Shown: positions 8,577 through 17,670, counted from the first letter of the stretch. The stretch: DNA of 33,572 nucleotides from Oscillospiraceae bacterium (GCA_902765025.1 CACWYC010000019.1:1-33572), one strand, 5' to 3'. Notes: generated from the letters alone by a model not told the origin. Program-made: numbers and translations.

Positions 8577-8936
8577 TTAGAATTCCAGGCCGCCCTCGCG
8601 GGCGCCTTCAGCCAGCTCGGCCACACGGCCGTGATACAGGTAACCGCCACGGTCGAACACGACCATGTCGATGCCCTTGGCCTTGCAGCGCTGGGCCACC
8701 AGCTTGCCCACGGCACGGGCGGCGGTCTTGTTGCCGCCGTTGCCCTCGATCTCCTTGTCCAGAGAGGAGGCAGAAACCAGGGTGTTGCCGGCCACGTCGT
8801 CGATGACCTGGGCATAGATGTTCTTCTCGCTGCGGAAAACGTTCAGACGGGGACGCTCGGGGGTGCCGAACACCTTGGAGCGGACTCTCTTATGACGCTT
8901 CAGACGCTGGGCGTTAGTATTGGGTCTTTTAATCAT
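8577..8936 (-). CDS. rplR: 50S ribosomal protein L18
   Basis: A 119-residue L18, which binds 5S rRNA and anchors it to the 50S subunit. Conserved segments are [37 protein letters not shown] and the C-terminal [26 protein letters not shown] precedes the ATG. It lies 14 nt after rplF and 19 nt before rpsE. Confidence 0.98.
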   Translation of the reverse strand: MIKRPNTNAQRLKRHKRVRSKVFGTPERPRLNVFRSEKNIYAQVIDDVAGNTLVSASSLDKEIEGNGGNKTAARAVGKLVAQRCKAKGIDMVVFDRGGYLYHGRVAELAEGAREGGLEF

Positions 8937-8950
8937 TGTTCCGCACCTCC

Positions 8951-9496
8951 TTACTTCTTAGCGCCGGTCTTACCGACCTTGCGGCGGATGGTCTCGTCGA
9001 CATACTTGATGCCCTTGCCCTTATAAGGCTCGGGAGGACGCTTCTCGCGCACTTCGGCGGCGAACTGGCCCACCTTCTGCTTGTCGGGGCCGGAAATGAC
9101 CACCTTGTTGGGGGAGGGAACGTCGATGGTGATGCCATCGATCTCGGCCATCTTCACCTGGTGGGAATAGCCCAGGTTCATGACCAGCTCATTGCCCTCC
9201 TTGGCGGCACGGTAGCCGACGCCGTTGATCTCCAGCTCCTTCTTGAAGCCTTCGCTGACGCCCACCACCATGTTGTGCAGCAGAGCGCGGGTCATGCCGT
9301 GCAGAGCGCAGTGGGCCTTGTCGTCGGAGGGACGCTTGACGTGGATGACGTTACCGTCCTGCTCGAAAATCATCTCGGGATGGAGCTGCTGGGACAGGGT
9401 GCCCTTGGGACCCTTCACGGTAACGAAATTGTTCTCGGCGAAGGTGACTTCCACACCGGCCGGGACGGTAATGGGCATTCTACCAATTCTAGACAT
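8951..9496 (-). CDS. rplF: 50S ribosomal protein L6
   Basis: A 181-residue L6 built of two similar domains, located near the factor-binding site of the 50S. It starts [17 protein letters not shown], has [10 protein letters not shown] in the first domain, and carries the signature [27 protein letters not shown] at the C-terminus. Length is normal. AAGGAGG precedes the ATG. Confidence 0.98.
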   Translation of the reverse strand: MSRIGRMPITVPAGVEVTFAENNFVTVKGPKGTLSQQLHPEMIFEQDGNVIHVKRPSDDKAHCALHGMTRALLHNMVVGVSEGFKKELEINGVGYRAAKEGNELVMNLGYSHQVKMAEIDGITIDVPSPNKVVISGPDKQKVGQFAAEVREKRPPEPYKGKGIKYVDETIRRKVGKTGAKK

Positions 9497-9511
9497 TGTT
9501 CAAATACCTCC

Positions 9512-9910
9512 TTACCACACGAATGCCAGGACTTCGCCGCCGACGTGGGCTGCGCGGGCAGCCTTGTCGGTCATGACGCCCTTGGAAGTGGACACGATGG
9601 CGATACCGAGGCCGCGCAGGACCTGGGGCATCTCGTCGGCGCCCACGTACACCCGCAGACCGGGCTTGGACACGCGGCGCAGGCCGGTGATGGCCTTCTC
9701 CTTGCCGGCGTTGTACTTCAGCGTGACGCGGATGACACCCTGGGTGTCGTCGTCGATGATCTGATACGCCTTGATATAGCCCTCGTCCAGCAGAATCTTA
9801 GCGATGCTCTTCTTCATGTTGGAGGCGGGGATATCCACGGTATCATGCTTTGCGTTGTTGGCGTTGCGGATACGGGTCAGCATATCGGCAACAGGGTCAG
9901 TGATGTGCAT
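9512..9910 (-). CDS. rpsH: 30S ribosomal protein S8
   Basis: A 132-residue S8, a primary 16S rRNA binder in the central domain. It has the N-terminus [20 protein letters not shown] and the C-terminal signature around [26 protein letters not shown]. In E. coli S8 represses the spc operon by binding mRNA. Whether that occurs here is unknown, but a structured 178-nt gap lies directly upstream, between rpsN and rpsH. AGGAGG precedes the ATG. Confidence 0.98.
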   Translation of the reverse strand: MHITDPVADMLTRIRNANNAKHDTVDIPASNMKKSIAKILLDEGYIKAYQIIDDDTQGVIRVTLKYNAGKEKAITGLRRVSKPGLRVYVGADEMPQVLRGLGIAIVSTSKGVMTDKAARAAHVGGEVLAFVW

Positions 9911-10088
9911 ACGAAATATCCTCCTATTTTAGAGTTACGGGCATTGCCCGTTGAGGCAGCGAGGTATCACGAATAATTTAATCCGCCGCCCGGGGGGCGA
10001 TGTTTAATTATCCGTGACCTTTCGCCATCCTTTGCGCCTTTGGCGCTATATCCGGGGGCTGACTCCCCCTGAATACCGTTGGGGTGAT
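9911..10088 (-). other. Structured spacer between rpsN and rpsH
   Basis: This 178-nt gap is unusually long for the middle of a ribosomal protein operon. It holds an imperfect long inverted repeat (arms 9967-9981 and 10003-10017, with TCACG/CGTGA ends and AT-rich ATAATT/AATTAT) enclosing a GC-rich inner hairpin, then TTTGCGCC/GGCGC and GGGGG/CCCCC hairpins. No open frame with a ribosome site was seen. Possibilities are an RNA processing or attenuation site, a regulatory target for S8, or a small palindromic insertion. None is established. Confidence 0.55.
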
Positions 10089-10274
10089 TTACCAGGAAGC
10101 CTTGCGAACGCCGGGGATCTCGCCCTTGTAAGCCAGCGTGCGGAAGCAGATACGGCAGACGCCGTAGTCACGCAGATAGGCGTGAGGACGGCCGCAGATC
10201 TTGCAGCGGTTGTACTTACGGGTGGAGAACTTCGCCGGAGCCTTCTGCTTCAGCTTCATAGACAGCTTAGCCAT
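10089..10274 (-). CDS. rpsN: 30S ribosomal protein S14, zinc type (type Z)
   Basis: A 61-residue S14 with the four zinc Cys in CKICGRPH and CRICFRTL, the short zinc-ribbon form usual in Firmicutes (often called rpsZ). It begins [21 protein letters not shown] and ends [11 protein letters not shown], both conserved. It helps build the 30S head. AGGAGG precedes the ATG. It is the usual neighbour of rplE, but is followed by an extended gap before rpsH. Confidence 0.97.
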   Translation of the reverse strand: MAKLSMKLKQKAPAKFSTRKYNRCKICGRPHAYLRDYGVCRICFRTLAYKGEIPGVRKASW

Positions 10275-10290
10275 GTTCGTTTCCTCCTAC

Positions 10291-10830
10291 TCAGCGTTCA
10301 AAGGGAGCGCCCACCAGGGTCAGCAGCTCGCGAGCTTCTTCATCGGTCTGGGCGGTGGTGCAGATGACCACATCCATGCCGCGGATCTTGTCGATCTTAT
10401 CGTACTCGATCTCGGGGAAGATGAGCTGCTCCTTGATGCCCAGGGCATAGTTGCCGCGGCCGTCAAAGGCGTTGGCGCTGATGCCGCGGAAGTCACGCAC
10501 ACGGGGCAGAGCCACGTTGAACAGACGATCCAGGAACTCCCACATCTTGTCGCCGCGCAGCGTCACCTTGGCGCCCACGGGCATGCCCTCACGCAGCTTG
10601 AAGTTAGCCACGCTCTTCTTGGCAATGGTAATCACGGCCTTCTGGCCGGTGATCTCGCCCAGATCCTTGGCGACGGCGTCCAGCACCTTGGGGTTCTCCT
10701 TGGCCTCGCCGCAGCCCACGTTCACCACCACCTTGTCGATCTTGGGGATCTGCATGGTGGACTTATAACCGAACTTCTTGAAGAGAGCGGGAGCCACTTC
10801 TTCGGTATACTTCACTTTCAGACGTGCCAT
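10291..10830 (-). CDS. rplE: 50S ribosomal protein L5
   Basis: A 179-residue L5, which contacts 5S rRNA and the P-site tRNA. Conserved blocks include [57 protein letters not shown] and the C-terminal [22 protein letters not shown]. Length is standard. AAAGGAG lies upstream of the ATG. Confidence 0.98.
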   Translation of the reverse strand: MARLKVKYTEEVAPALFKKFGYKSTMQIPKIDKVVVNVGCGEAKENPKVLDAVAKDLGEITGQKAVITIAKKSVANFKLREGMPVGAKVTLRGDKMWEFLDRLFNVALPRVRDFRGISANAFDGRGNYALGIKEQLIFPEIEYDKIDKIRGMDVVICTTAQTDEEARELLTLVGAPFER

Positions 10831-10849
10831 ATTATCCTACTCTCCTTTC

Positions 10850-11164
10850 TCAAAACTCGGCGCCGCAGTGCTTGCACACGCGAACTTTCTTATCGCCGCT
10901 GACCTTGTAGGCCACGCGGGTGCCCTTGTCGCACTTGGGGCAGACGACCTGCACCTTGCTGGCGTAGATGGCAGCCTCGCGCTTCACGATGCCGCCCTCC
11001 TCGCCCTGACGACGGGGCTTGATGTGGCAGGTCACCAGGTTGATGCCTTCCACCACGACCTTGGCCTCGCTGGGCACGGTGCCCAGGACCTTGCCGGTCT
11101 TGCCCTTGTCCTTGCCGGACAGGACGACGACCTTGTCGTTCTTCTTGATCTTCAGACTATTCAT
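10850..11164 (-). CDS. rplX: 50S ribosomal protein L24
   Basis: A 104-residue L24 with the N-terminal KOW motif (KNDKVVVLSGKDKGKTGKVL) and the conserved VEGINLVTCHIKPRRQGEEGGI. It starts 50S assembly by binding the 5' domain of 23S rRNA. The C-terminus carries CPKC and CKHCG, a zinc-ribbon-like pair seen in many Firmicutes L24 proteins. GGAGG precedes the ATG. Confidence 0.98.
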   Translation of the reverse strand: MNSLKIKKNDKVVVLSGKDKGKTGKVLGTVPSEAKVVVEGINLVTCHIKPRRQGEEGGIVKREAAIYASKVQVVCPKCDKGTRVAYKVSGDKKVRVCKHCGAEF

Positions 11165-11179
11165 TTCTCAAGGCCCTCC

Positions 11180-11548
11180 TCAAATTACTTCCGGAGCCAG
11201 AGACAGGATCTTCATATAATCCTTGTCGCGCAGCTCGCGGGCCACGGGCCCAAAGATACGGGTACCTCTGGGGTTCTTGTCGTCCTTGATGAGGACGGCG
11301 GCATTGTCGTCGAAGCGGACGTAAGTGCCGTCGGCGCGGCGGACGCCCTTGGCGGAGCGGACGATAACGGCCTTCACGACCTCGCCCTTCTTCACCTGGC
11401 CGCCGGGGGTGCTCTTGCGGACGGAAGCCACGATCACATCACCGATGTTGCCGTACTTCACCTTGGAGCCGCCCAGAACGCGGATGCACTTGATCTCTTT
11501 GGCGCCGGTATTATCGGCAACCTTCAGATAAGACTCTTGCTGAATCAT
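11180..11548 (-). CDS. rplN: 50S ribosomal protein L14
   Basis: A 122-residue L14 located at the subunit interface. It starts [20 protein letters not shown], carries [25 protein letters not shown] and ends [15 protein letters not shown], all family signatures. AAGGAGG lies upstream. It follows rpsQ by 14 nt. Confidence 0.98.
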   Translation of the reverse strand: MIQQESYLKVADNTGAKEIKCIRVLGGSKVKYGNIGDVIVASVRKSTPGGQVKKGEVVKAVIVRSAKGVRRADGTYVRFDDNAAVLIKDDKNPRGTRIFGPVARELRDKDYMKILSLAPEVI

Positions 11549-11562
11549 TCTCGGCTACCTCC

Positions 11563-11826
11563 TTACTTGGCCTTCTCGATGATCTCGACCACGCGCCAGC
11601 GCTTGTCCTTGGACAGGGGGCGGGTCTCCATCACCTTAACGGTATCACCCACGGAGCAGGTGTTGTTCTCATCGTGGGCCTTCAGCTTGTAGGTACGGCC
11701 GACGATCTTCTTATACAGGGGATGAGCCACGCGGTCAGCGATCGCCACCACCACGGTCTTGTCCATCTTGTCGGACACGACCTTACCCACACGGGTCTTG
11801 CGGGAGGAAACTCTCTTCTCTTCCAT
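11563..11826 (-). CDS. rpsQ: 30S ribosomal protein S17
   Basis: An 87-residue S17 of OB-fold type that binds 16S rRNA in the 5' domain. It reads [20 protein letters not shown], then KTVVVAI and [19 protein letters not shown], and ends in VVEIIEKAK. The ATG at 11826 was chosen for the GGAGGAG ribosome site and the family N-terminus. The longer open frame would run into rpmC. The rpmC stop is only one nt upstream, so coupling is likely. Confidence 0.97.
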   Translation of the reverse strand: MEEKRVSSRKTRVGKVVSDKMDKTVVVAIADRVAHPLYKKIVGRTYKLKAHDENNTCSVGDTVKVMETRPLSKDKRWRVVEIIEKAK

Positions 11827-11827
11827 T

Positions 11828-12025
11828 TTACTTCTCCTCCTTCTCACGGATAACGGTCTTAACGCGGGCGATATCACGCTTGGTTTCAGCGATCTTGAGA
11901 GGATTGTCCAGCTGATTGGTGGCGTGCTGCATACGCAGGAAGAACAGATCCTTCTTCAGGGAGTCCAGCTTCTCGTTCAGCTGCTGGACGGACATTGCAC
12001 GTACTTCACTAGCCTTCATTCTCAT
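11828..12025 (-). CDS. rpmC: 50S ribosomal protein L29
   Basis: A 65-residue two-helix L29 near the exit tunnel, with the conserved segment [22 protein letters not shown]. The ATG at 12025 overlaps the rplP stop (ATGA). A second in-frame ATG at 12019 (MKASEVRAM) has a better-spaced AGGTGA and matches family starts equally well, so the true start may be two codons later. Confidence 0.96.
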   Translation of the reverse strand: MRMKASEVRAMSVQQLNEKLDSLKKDLFFLRMQHATNQLDNPLKIAETKRDIARVKTVIREKEEK

Positions 12026-12459
12026 TCACCTACTTCCTGGGACTCGGTGACGTCTTCGCGCTTGACGATCTTGGTCTTGATGGGCAGCTTGTGGCTGGCC
12101 AGACGCAGGGCCTCGCGGGCAACATCATCGGACACACCGGCGATCTCAAACATGACACGGCCGGGCTTGACAACGGCAACCCAATACTCGGGGGAACCCT
12201 TACCGGAACCCATACGGGTCTCAGCGGGCTTCTCGGTGATGGGCTTATCGGGGAAGATCTTGATCCACACCTGACCGCCACGCTTGGTGTAACGGGTCAT
12301 GGCGATACGGGCGGCCTCGATCTGATTGCTGGTGATCCAGCTGGGCTCCAGCGCCACCAGGCCGTATTCGCCGTAGGTGACGGTGTTGCCGCGCATGGCC
12401 TTACCGGTGAGGCGGCCACGGTGTACTCTGCGGTACTTGACTCTCTTAGGCAGAAGCAT
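12022..12459 (-). CDS. rplP: 50S ribosomal protein L16
   Basis: A 145-residue L16 that helps position tRNA in the 50S A site. It starts [19 protein letters not shown] and has the signatures [20 protein letters not shown] and [19 protein letters not shown]. The ATG overlaps the rpsC stop by one base (TAATG), and its own stop overlaps the rpmC start, so the rpsC-rplP-rpmC trio is tightly coupled. Confidence 0.98.
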   Translation of the reverse strand: MLLPKRVKYRRVHRGRLTGKAMRGNTVTYGEYGLVALEPSWITSNQIEAARIAMTRYTKRGGQVWIKIFPDKPITEKPAETRMGSGKGSPEYWVAVVKPGRVMFEIAGVSDDVAREALRLASHKLPIKTKIVKREDVTESQEVGE

Positions 12460-13343
12460 TACTGCGCGCCTCCTTCCTTGTTCTCAATGGGCTTGCGCTC
12501 GGGGCGGGGACCGCGGTTGAAGCCACCGTTGTTGTTCTGGCGGTTGAAGCCGCCCTCACGGCGCTGGCCGTCACGGTTGAAACCGCCCTCGCGGCGCTGA
12601 CCGTCGCGGTTGAAGCTGCCACGGCGCTCGCCGTCACGGCGGCCGCCACGGCGCTCACGGCGCTCCTGATAGGGCTTGGTGGTGTCCAGGGTGCGGGGGG
12701 TGGTCCGCAGGGTCTGGGACAGGATCTCGCCCTTGTAGATCCACACCTTCACGCCGATGCGGCCGAAGGTGGTGGCAGCCTCAGCGAAGCCATAGTCGAT
12801 GTCGGCGCGCAGGGTCTGCAGGGGGATGGTGCCCTCGTGATAGTGCTCGGTGCCGGCGATTTCACGACCGCCCAGACGACCGTTGCAGTTGCACTTGATG
12901 CCCTTGGCGCCGGCGCGCATGGCGCGGCCCATGGCATTCTTCATGGCGCGGCGGTGAGAGATACGCTTCTCGATCTGAGCGGCGATATTCTCGGCCACAA
13001 GCTGCGCGTCCATGTCGGGGTTGCGGACCTCGACGATGTTCAGCTTCACGGTCTTGCCGATCAGCTTCTCCACGCTCTTGCGGTACTCCTCCACCTGCTC
13101 GCCGCCCTTGCCGATGACCACACCGGGACGGGCCACATGCAGATAGATGGTGACCACCTCGTTGCTGCGCTCGATCTCGATCTTGGAGACGCCGGCAGCG
13201 AACAGGAGCTTCTTCAGGTACACGCGGATCTTGTGGTCCTCCACCAGCAGATCGCCGACCTTCTCCTCACTGGCATACCAACGGGAATCCCAGTCTTTGA
13301 TGACGCCCACGCGCATGCCGTGGGGATTTACTTTCTGACCCAT
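12459..13343 (-). CDS. rpsC: 30S ribosomal protein S3 with a long Arg/Gly-rich tail
   Basis: A 294-residue S3, part of the mRNA entry channel. Residues 1-212 are the ordinary protein: [20 protein letters not shown], the KH domain with GKGG (78-81), and the C-terminal domain ending [11 protein letters not shown]. Beyond about 213 it carries a tail of some 80 residues, rich in Arg, Gly, Asn and Gln, with the unit [11 protein letters not shown] twice followed by FNR-GG-FNRG. S3 proteins of 210-240 residues are usual, so the tail is an addition. Such basic RGG-like tails bind RNA in other proteins. The stop overlaps the rplP start. GGGAGG precedes the ATG. Confidence 0.97.
   Translation of the reverse strand: MGQKVNPHGMRVGVIKDWDSRWYASEEKVGDLLVEDHKIRVYLKKLLFAAGVSKIEIERSNEVVTIYLHVARPGVVIGKGGEQVEEYRKSVEKLIGKTVKLNIVEVRNPDMDAQLVAENIAAQIEKRISHRRAMKNAMGRAMRAGAKGIKCNCNGRLGGREIAGTEHYHEGTIPLQTLRADIDYGFAEAATTFGRIGVKVWIYKGEILSQTLRTTPRTLDTTKPYQERRERRGGRRDGERRGSFNRDGQRREGGFNRDGQRREGGFNRQNNNGGFNRGPRPERKPIENKEGGAQ
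12541..12636 (-). repeat. 33-bp tandem repeat in the rpsC tail
   Basis: Two full 33-nt units (12541-12573 and 12574-12606) and a third diverged 30-nt unit (12607-12636) encode the [15 protein letters not shown] repeats of the S3 tail. The units differ by a few, partly silent, bases. This points to in-frame duplication kept under protein-level selection. Confidence 0.85.
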
Positions 13344-13363
13344 AAAAACTGCTCCTCCCTTTC

Positions 13364-13699
13364 TCAGTCTCTCTCAGCGACCGCGATGGTCACGTGAGAG
13401 GTTCTCTTGTTGATGCGATAAGCGCGGCCCTGGGCGCGGGGCATCATCCGCTTCAGGATGGGGCCGGGGGTGGCGAACACCTGGGTGACCACCAGCTTAT
13501 CGGGATCCATGTTGAAGTTGTTCTCCGCGTTGGCGCAGGCGCTCTTGAGGAGCTTCACCAGGGGCTCGGAGGCAGCCTTGGGGGTCTGCATCAGAATGGC
13601 CATAGCGGTCTTGGTGTCCTTGCCGCGGATCAGATCGCACACGATCTGGACCTTACGGGGAGCGATGCGCACGTAGCGCAGATATGCTTTAGCTTCCAT
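13364..13699 (-). CDS. rplV: 50S ribosomal protein L22
   Basis: A 111-residue L22 that lines the peptide exit tunnel with a long hairpin. It starts [20 protein letters not shown] and has the tunnel-loop region [39 protein letters not shown] precedes the ATG. Macrolide-resistance changes in other bacteria map to this loop; nothing unusual is seen here. Confidence 0.98.
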   Translation of the reverse strand: MEAKAYLRYVRIAPRKVQIVCDLIRGKDTKTAMAILMQTPKAASEPLVKLLKSACANAENNFNMDPDKLVVTQVFATPGPILKRMMPRAQGRAYRINKRTSHVTIAVAERD

Positions 13700-13715
13700 T
13701 GTCTACGCTCCTCCT

Positions 13716-13979
13716 TTACGCTTTCTTGGCATGACCACGGAAGGTGCGGGTGGGAGCGAACTCACCCAGCTTGTGGCCCACCATGTCCTCCTGCACGTAC
13801 ACAGGCACATGGCGGCGACCGTCGTGGACAGCAATGGTGTGGCCGACGAAGGCGGGGAAGATGGTGGAGCTGCGGCTCCAGGTCTTCAGCACGGTCTTCT
13901 CGCCGGTCTTGTTCATTTCTTCAACCCGCTTGAGAAGCTCAGGGGCAACATACGGGCCTTTTTTAATAGATCTGCTCAT
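13716..13979 (-). CDS. rpsS: 30S ribosomal protein S19
   Basis: An 87-residue S19 of the 30S head that contacts S13 and the 50S. It starts [20 protein letters not shown] and contains [23 protein letters not shown] and [15 protein letters not shown], the family signature. AAGGAGG precedes the ATG. It lies 14 nt after rplB. Confidence 0.98.
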   Translation of the reverse strand: MSRSIKKGPYVAPELLKRVEEMNKTGEKTVLKTWSRSSTIFPAFVGHTIAVHDGRRHVPVYVQEDMVGHKLGEFAPTRTFRGHAKKA

Positions 13980-13993
13980 ATTCTTCTGCCTCC

Positions 13994-14830
13994 TTACTTC
14001 ACGTTACGACGCTTGACAATGAACTTGTCAGTGGGATTCTTCTTGCTGCGGGTCTTGTAACCCAGAGCGGGCTTGCCCCAGGGAGTGACAGGGCCGGGAC
14101 GACCCACGGGGGACTTGCCCTCACCACCGCCGTGGGGGTGGTCGCAGGGGTTCATGACGGAGCCGCGCACGGTGGGACGCCAACCCATGTGGCGCTTGCG
14201 GCCGGCCTTACCGATCTGGATGTTCTCATGCTCCAGGTTGCCCACCTGACCGATGCAGGCGGTGCAGTTGGTGCGGATGATGCGCACCTCGCCGGAGGGC
14301 ATGCGGATCTGGGCGTTGTCGCCCTCCTTGGCCATCAGCTGGGCATAAGCGCCGGCGCTGCGGACCAACTGGGCGCCCTTGCCGGGGTGCATCTCCACGT
14401 TGTGGATGACGGTACCCACGGGGATGTTGGCGATGGGCAGGCAGTTGCCGGGCTTAATGTCGGCAGCGGCGGAGGCCATCACCTTGTCGCCGGCGTTCAG
14501 GCCCACGGGAGCGATGATGTAGCGCTTCTCGCCGTCGGCGTACTGCACCAGGGCGATGTTGGCGCTGCGGTTGGGGTCATACTCCAGACGCAGCACGGTG
14601 GCTTCCATATCCACCTTGTCGCGCTTGAAGTCGATGATACGATACTTGCGCTTCTCGCCGCCGCCGCGATGGCGGACGGTGATGCGGCCATAGCTGTTGC
14701 GACCAGCGTTCTTCTTCATCACCTCAACGAGGCTGGCTTCGGGCTTGGCGTGCTTGTCAATACCGTCGAAGCCGGAGACCGTCATGTGACGGCGGGAAGG
14801 GGTGGTCGGCTTAAAAGTTTTCACAGACAT
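13994..14830 (-). CDS. rplB: 50S ribosomal protein L2
   Basis: A 278-residue L2, needed for subunit association and peptidyl transferase activity. It starts [20 protein letters not shown], has [28 protein letters not shown], and carries the highly conserved [20 protein letters not shown] motif near the C-terminus with the catalytically important His. Length is typical. AAGGAG precedes the ATG. Confidence 0.98.
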   Translation of the reverse strand: MSVKTFKPTTPSRRHMTVSGFDGIDKHAKPEASLVEVMKKNAGRNSYGRITVRHRGGGEKRKYRIIDFKRDKVDMEATVLRLEYDPNRSANIALVQYADGEKRYIIAPVGLNAGDKVMASAAADIKPGNCLPIANIPVGTVIHNVEMHPGKGAQLVRSAGAYAQLMAKEGDNAQIRMPSGEVRIIRTNCTACIGQVGNLEHENIQIGKAGRKRHMGWRPTVRGSVMNPCDHPHGGGEGKSPVGRPGPVTPWGKPALGYKTRSKKNPTDKFIVKRRNVK

Positions 14831-14849
14831 TTCTTACAACTCCTTCCTC

Positions 14850-15146
14850 TTACACCATACCCTCGAAGAACTCGATGGTCTTGGAATCGTCAGTCAGCTG
14901 GACATAAGCCTTCTTCCAGCTCTTGCGGCGGCCGGGGCGGGCAGCGCCCATGCGCTTGGCCTTGCCATCATAGTTGATGGTGTTGACCTTGGCCACCTTC
15001 ACGCCGAAGATCTGCTCCACGGCGTTCTTGATCTCCACCTTGCCGGCGGTGGGGGCAACCTCGAAGACGTACTTCTTGTCAGCGGTGGCCTCCATGGAAC
15101 GCTCGGTGATGATGGGACGAATAATGATGTCGTAAACGTTCGTCAT
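14850..15146 (-). CDS. rplW: 50S ribosomal protein L23
   Basis: A 98-residue L23 at the exit tunnel, the docking site for trigger factor and SRP. It has the conserved [15 protein letters not shown] start, [27 protein letters not shown] and the basic [15 protein letters not shown] loop. The ATG overlaps the rplD stop (TAATG), with GAGGAGG inside the last rplD codons, so the two are coupled. Confidence 0.98.
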   Translation of the reverse strand: MTNVYDIIIRPIITERSMEATADKKYVFEVAPTAGKVEIKNAVEQIFGVKVAKVNTINYDGKAKRMGAARPGRRKSWKKAYVQLTDDSKTIEFFEGMV

Positions 15147-15769
15147 TATGCGAACACCTCCTCGATAACTGCCAGGGCATTCTTGTCGATGACCAGGTTC
15201 TTGGCCTTGAGGATGTCATAGACGTTCAGCACCTTGGCGAAGGTGGTCTCCACGCCGGGGATGTTGCGGGCGCTCTTCACGACCACGCTGTCCACGTCGG
15301 GGGTGACGACCAGGGACTTGCCCTCGGCCTTGATGGCGCCCAGGAAGTTCCGGAAATCCTTAGTCTTGATGGCGTCCAGCTTGATGCTGTCGACGACGAT
15401 GATCTCGCCGGCGGCCAGCTTGGCGGACAGGGCGGACTTCATAGCCAGGCGCTTCACCTTCTTGTTCAGCACGTAGGCGTAGCTGCGGGGCTTGGGAGCG
15501 AACACGATGCCGCCGTGGGTCCACTGGGGGGCGCGGGTGCTGCCCTGACGGGCGTGACCGGTGCCCTTCTGGCGCCAGGGCTTCTTGCCGCCGCCGGAGA
15601 CCTCGCCGCGGGTCAGAGCGCTCTGGGTGCCCTGACGGCAGTTGGCCAGGTGATTCTTCACCACGTCGTGGACAACGGCCTCATTGGGCTCGATGCCGAA
15701 GATGGCGTCGTTCAGCTCAACGGTGCCGACCTCAGCGCCGGCCATGTTGAGAACTTTAATGGTAGACAT
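15146..15769 (-). CDS. rplD: 50S ribosomal protein L4
   Basis: A 207-residue L4. The extended loop that reaches the exit tunnel is visible as [25 protein letters not shown], preceded by the conserved [20 protein letters not shown]. The C-terminal globular part includes [15 protein letters not shown]. In E. coli L4 also represses the S10 operon; whether the long rpsJ leader here serves that purpose is unknown. AAAGGAG precedes the ATG. Confidence 0.98.
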   Translation of the reverse strand: MSTIKVLNMAGAEVGTVELNDAIFGIEPNEAVVHDVVKNHLANCRQGTQSALTRGEVSGGGKKPWRQKGTGHARQGSTRAPQWTHGGIVFAPKPRSYAYVLNKKVKRLAMKSALSAKLAAGEIIVVDSIKLDAIKTKDFRNFLGAIKAEGKSLVVTPDVDSVVVKSARNIPGVETTFAKVLNVYDILKAKNLVIDKNALAVIEEVFA

Positions 15770-15788
15770 GTTTCAAGCACTCCTTTCC

Positions 15789-16508
15789 TTACTTAGTACG
15801 GGCGGAAGCCTTCTGGGGATTACGGCCGGAAGCCTTCTGCGGGTTGTTGCTGATGCCGGTGTCGGCGTGCTTGACGCGATGGGTCTTGACGGTGGACTTG
15901 ATGGTGACCAGTCCGCCCTTGGGGCCGGGAATCGCGCCGCGAACGGCGATGAGGTTCAGCTCGGTATCCACCTTGACGATGTCCAGATTCTGGATGGTGA
16001 CCTGGTCAACACCCATCTGGCCGGCGCCGATCTTGCCCTTGAAGATGCGGGAGGGATCGGTGGTGGAGCCCATGGAACCAGCGTGACGGTGCACGGGGCC
16101 GCCGCCGTGGCTGGTGGGAGTGCGCTGTGCGCCCCAGCGCTTGATGACGCCCTGGTAGCCGTGGCCCTTGCTGGTGCCGGTCACGTCCACGAAGTCGCCC
16201 TCTTTGAAGGTGTCAGCCTTGACCAGGTCGCCGACGTTCAGCTCGGCGGCGTTGTCCAGGTTGAACTCACGCAGGTACTTCTTGGGAGCCACGCCCGCCT
16301 TGTTCAGGTGGCCCATTTCGGGCTTGGACAGCTTGCGCTCGGGGATGTCCTCGTAGCCCAGCTGCACGGCGGTGTAGCCGTCTTTTTCGGTCGTCTTCTT
16401 CTGCACGACAACGCAGGGACCCGCCTCGATAACGGTGACGGGGATCACCTTGCCGTTCTCGTCGAAGATCTGAGACATACCGACTTTCTTGCCGATGATT
16501 GCTTTCAT
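15789..16508 (-). CDS. rplC: 50S ribosomal protein L3
   Basis: A 239-residue L3, an early 50S assembly protein. The start ATG at 16508 (MKAIIGKKVGMSQIFDENG) follows AAGGAGG and matches the family. Diagnostic blocks are the loop near the peptidyl transferase centre GTSKGHGYQGVIKRWGAQRTPTSHGG and VHRHAGSMGSTTDPSRIFKGK, which contains the Gln/His region often methylated. The C-terminus is slightly extended, with the repeated GRNPQKASARTK-like basic end. Confidence 0.98.
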   Translation of the reverse strand: MKAIIGKKVGMSQIFDENGKVIPVTVIEAGPCVVVQKKTTEKDGYTAVQLGYEDIPERKLSKPEMGHLNKAGVAPKKYLREFNLDNAAELNVGDLVKADTFKEGDFVDVTGTSKGHGYQGVIKRWGAQRTPTSHGGGPVHRHAGSMGSTTDPSRIFKGKIGAGQMGVDQVTIQNLDIVKVDTELNLIAVRGAIPGPKGGLVTIKSTVKTHRVKHADTGISNNPQKASGRNPQKASARTK

Positions 16509-16670
16509 ATGATCCTCCTTAAAGGTTATTGGTCGGCATAGATTCAACCTCCATTGGGGAAGGCAGCTTGCTCTGCCGACGTAACCCGTCCGCCCTTACG
16601 CAAGTCAGGCGGACATTGGGTAGCAAGCGTAATAAGGGTTTGCTGCGAGATGGCTGTATATAATAATGTG
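16509..16670 (-). other. Structured spacer between rpsJ and rplC
   Basis: A 162-nt gap where most Firmicutes have only a few tens of bases. It holds a stem GTCCGCC/GGCGGAC (about 16588-16614) and a stem GGCAG/CTGCC (about 16563-16578), and no credible open frame. It is transcribed in the rpsJ-rplC direction. A second control point between rpsJ and the rest of the operon is possible but not shown. Confidence 0.5.
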
Positions 16671-16979
16671 TTACAGCTTGATCTCAATCTCCACACCGGC
16701 GGGCAGATCCAGGGCCATCAGGGCCTCCACGGTCTTGGGGGTGGAGCGGGTGATGTCGATCAGTCTCTTGTGGGTGCGGCGCTCGAACTGCTCACGGCTG
16801 TCCTTGTACTTGTGGGTCGCACGCAGGATAGTGACGATCTCCTTCTTGGTGGGCAGAGGGATGGGGCCGGACACGGTGGCGCCGGTGCGCTTGGCGGTCT
16901 CCACGATCTTCTCTGCGCTCTGGTCGATGACCTGGTGGTCATAGGCCTTCAGACGAATGCGAATCATTTCCTTTGCCAT
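16671..16979 (-). CDS. rpsJ: 30S ribosomal protein S10
   Basis: A 102-residue S10, which also acts as NusE in antitermination complexes. The sequence [20 protein letters not shown] followed by the signature [39 protein letters not shown] is fully conserved. ATG 16979 was chosen because AAGGAG lies 11 nt upstream and the family begins here. It is the first gene of the whole cluster, after a promoter and a leader of roughly 290 nt. Confidence 0.98.
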   Translation of the reverse strand: MAKEMIRIRLKAYDHQVIDQSAEKIVETAKRTGATVSGPIPLPTKKEIVTILRATHKYKDSREQFERRTHKRLIDITRSTPKTVEALMALDLPAGVEIEIKL

Positions 16980-17267
16980 TTCTTGTTTACTCCTTACTTC
17001 CAATGTACGGTTTTGTTTGCTTTGACCAATTCCGTACGGTGAGGTCTCTATCCGCCGTTCCGTGCGTATCATTCCGGCTCATAAGAAACACCGGCACGCA
17101 GACGTGGCCGGTGTGGCTCTGGCGCGGCGATCTACGCCGGCGAACAGAACATCCTCAGCCGCCCGATTATCGGACATACTCCCCGGAAGTTACCTCCTTG
17201 CGGAGCAATCTCCCGGTTCATCGCAGTGTAAACGCTTCCGGGTGTGCAGCACCTCTTCCGCGCGTAC
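16980..17267 (-). promoter_or_regulatory. Long structured 5' leader of the S10 cluster
   Basis: Between the predicted transcription start (about 17267) and rpsJ there are about 290 nt. The RNA holds an 8-bp stem ACACCGGC/GCCGGTGT (about 17089-17116), and an AAGGAGG at about 17196-17202 followed, 15 nt later, by an ATG that opens a 32-codon frame ending at a TGA near 17077. Leaders of this size on S10 operons are control regions in other bacteria. I do not recognise a named leader family, and the spacing of that AAGGAGG makes the small frame doubtful. Confidence 0.5.
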
Positions 17268-17273
17268 TTGCCT

Positions 17274-17302
17274 ATAATAATCGAAAACCCCCTTGTTGTC
17301 AA
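17274..17302 (-). promoter_or_regulatory. Promoter of the S10-spc-alpha cluster
   Basis: On the minus strand, TTGACA (17297-17302), a 17-nt spacer and TATTAT (17274-17279) form a near-consensus SigA promoter. The -35 box lies inside a 10-bp inverted repeat, AACCCCCTTG/CAAGGGGGTT (about 17286-17309). This could be an operator or the remains of a terminator for upstream transcription. Confidence 0.8.
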
Positions 17303-17401
17303 GGGGGTTTGGGCAGATTTTTTGTGATTTTTGCAAGAATTTTTCAGCCCGATTTCTGCGTTTTGTACAATGGGGTCGGCGGGGGGATTGTTGCACAAAA
17401 T

Positions 17402-17670
17402 GTAGGGGGAAAACAGGGTTACGGGCCGCCGGGGGCGGCGGCCCCTACGGAGGAGGCCGCGACCATTCGCAGCCAACGGTGCCTTTCCTTAAAAGCACCC
17501 ATGGGCAACGGCGGGACACACAGGTCCCGCCCTACGAAGGAAACGTTACCCCGTTCGTAGGGCGGCACCTATGTGTGCCGCCTTACAGGGTATCGATTTT
17601 GATAAACGATTTCATGGTAGCAGGGGGTACGGTATATTTCGTAGGGGCGGACGACTCTGTCCGCCCCCCC
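17402..17670. repeat. GC-rich palindromic intergenic repeat, copy 1
   Basis: A chain of hairpins. GTAGGGG..CCCCTAC encloses GGGCCGCC/GGCGGCCC. A GGCGGGAC/GTCCCGCC hairpin follows, then CTACGAA..TTCGTAG, then GGCGGCAC/GTGCCGCC. It closes with GGGGCGGA/TCCGCCCC at about 17643-17668. Bases 17461-17650 recur almost unchanged at 18179-18365. No gene is seen in it. Repeats of this look (GTAGGGGCGG motifs) are scattered in Oscillospiraceae genomes. Confidence 0.85.

Noticed and set aside
17077..17180. 32-codon leader peptide before rpsJ
   Set aside because: The AAGGAGG is 15 nt from the ATG, too far, and the peptide has no run of one amino acid or other attenuator feature.
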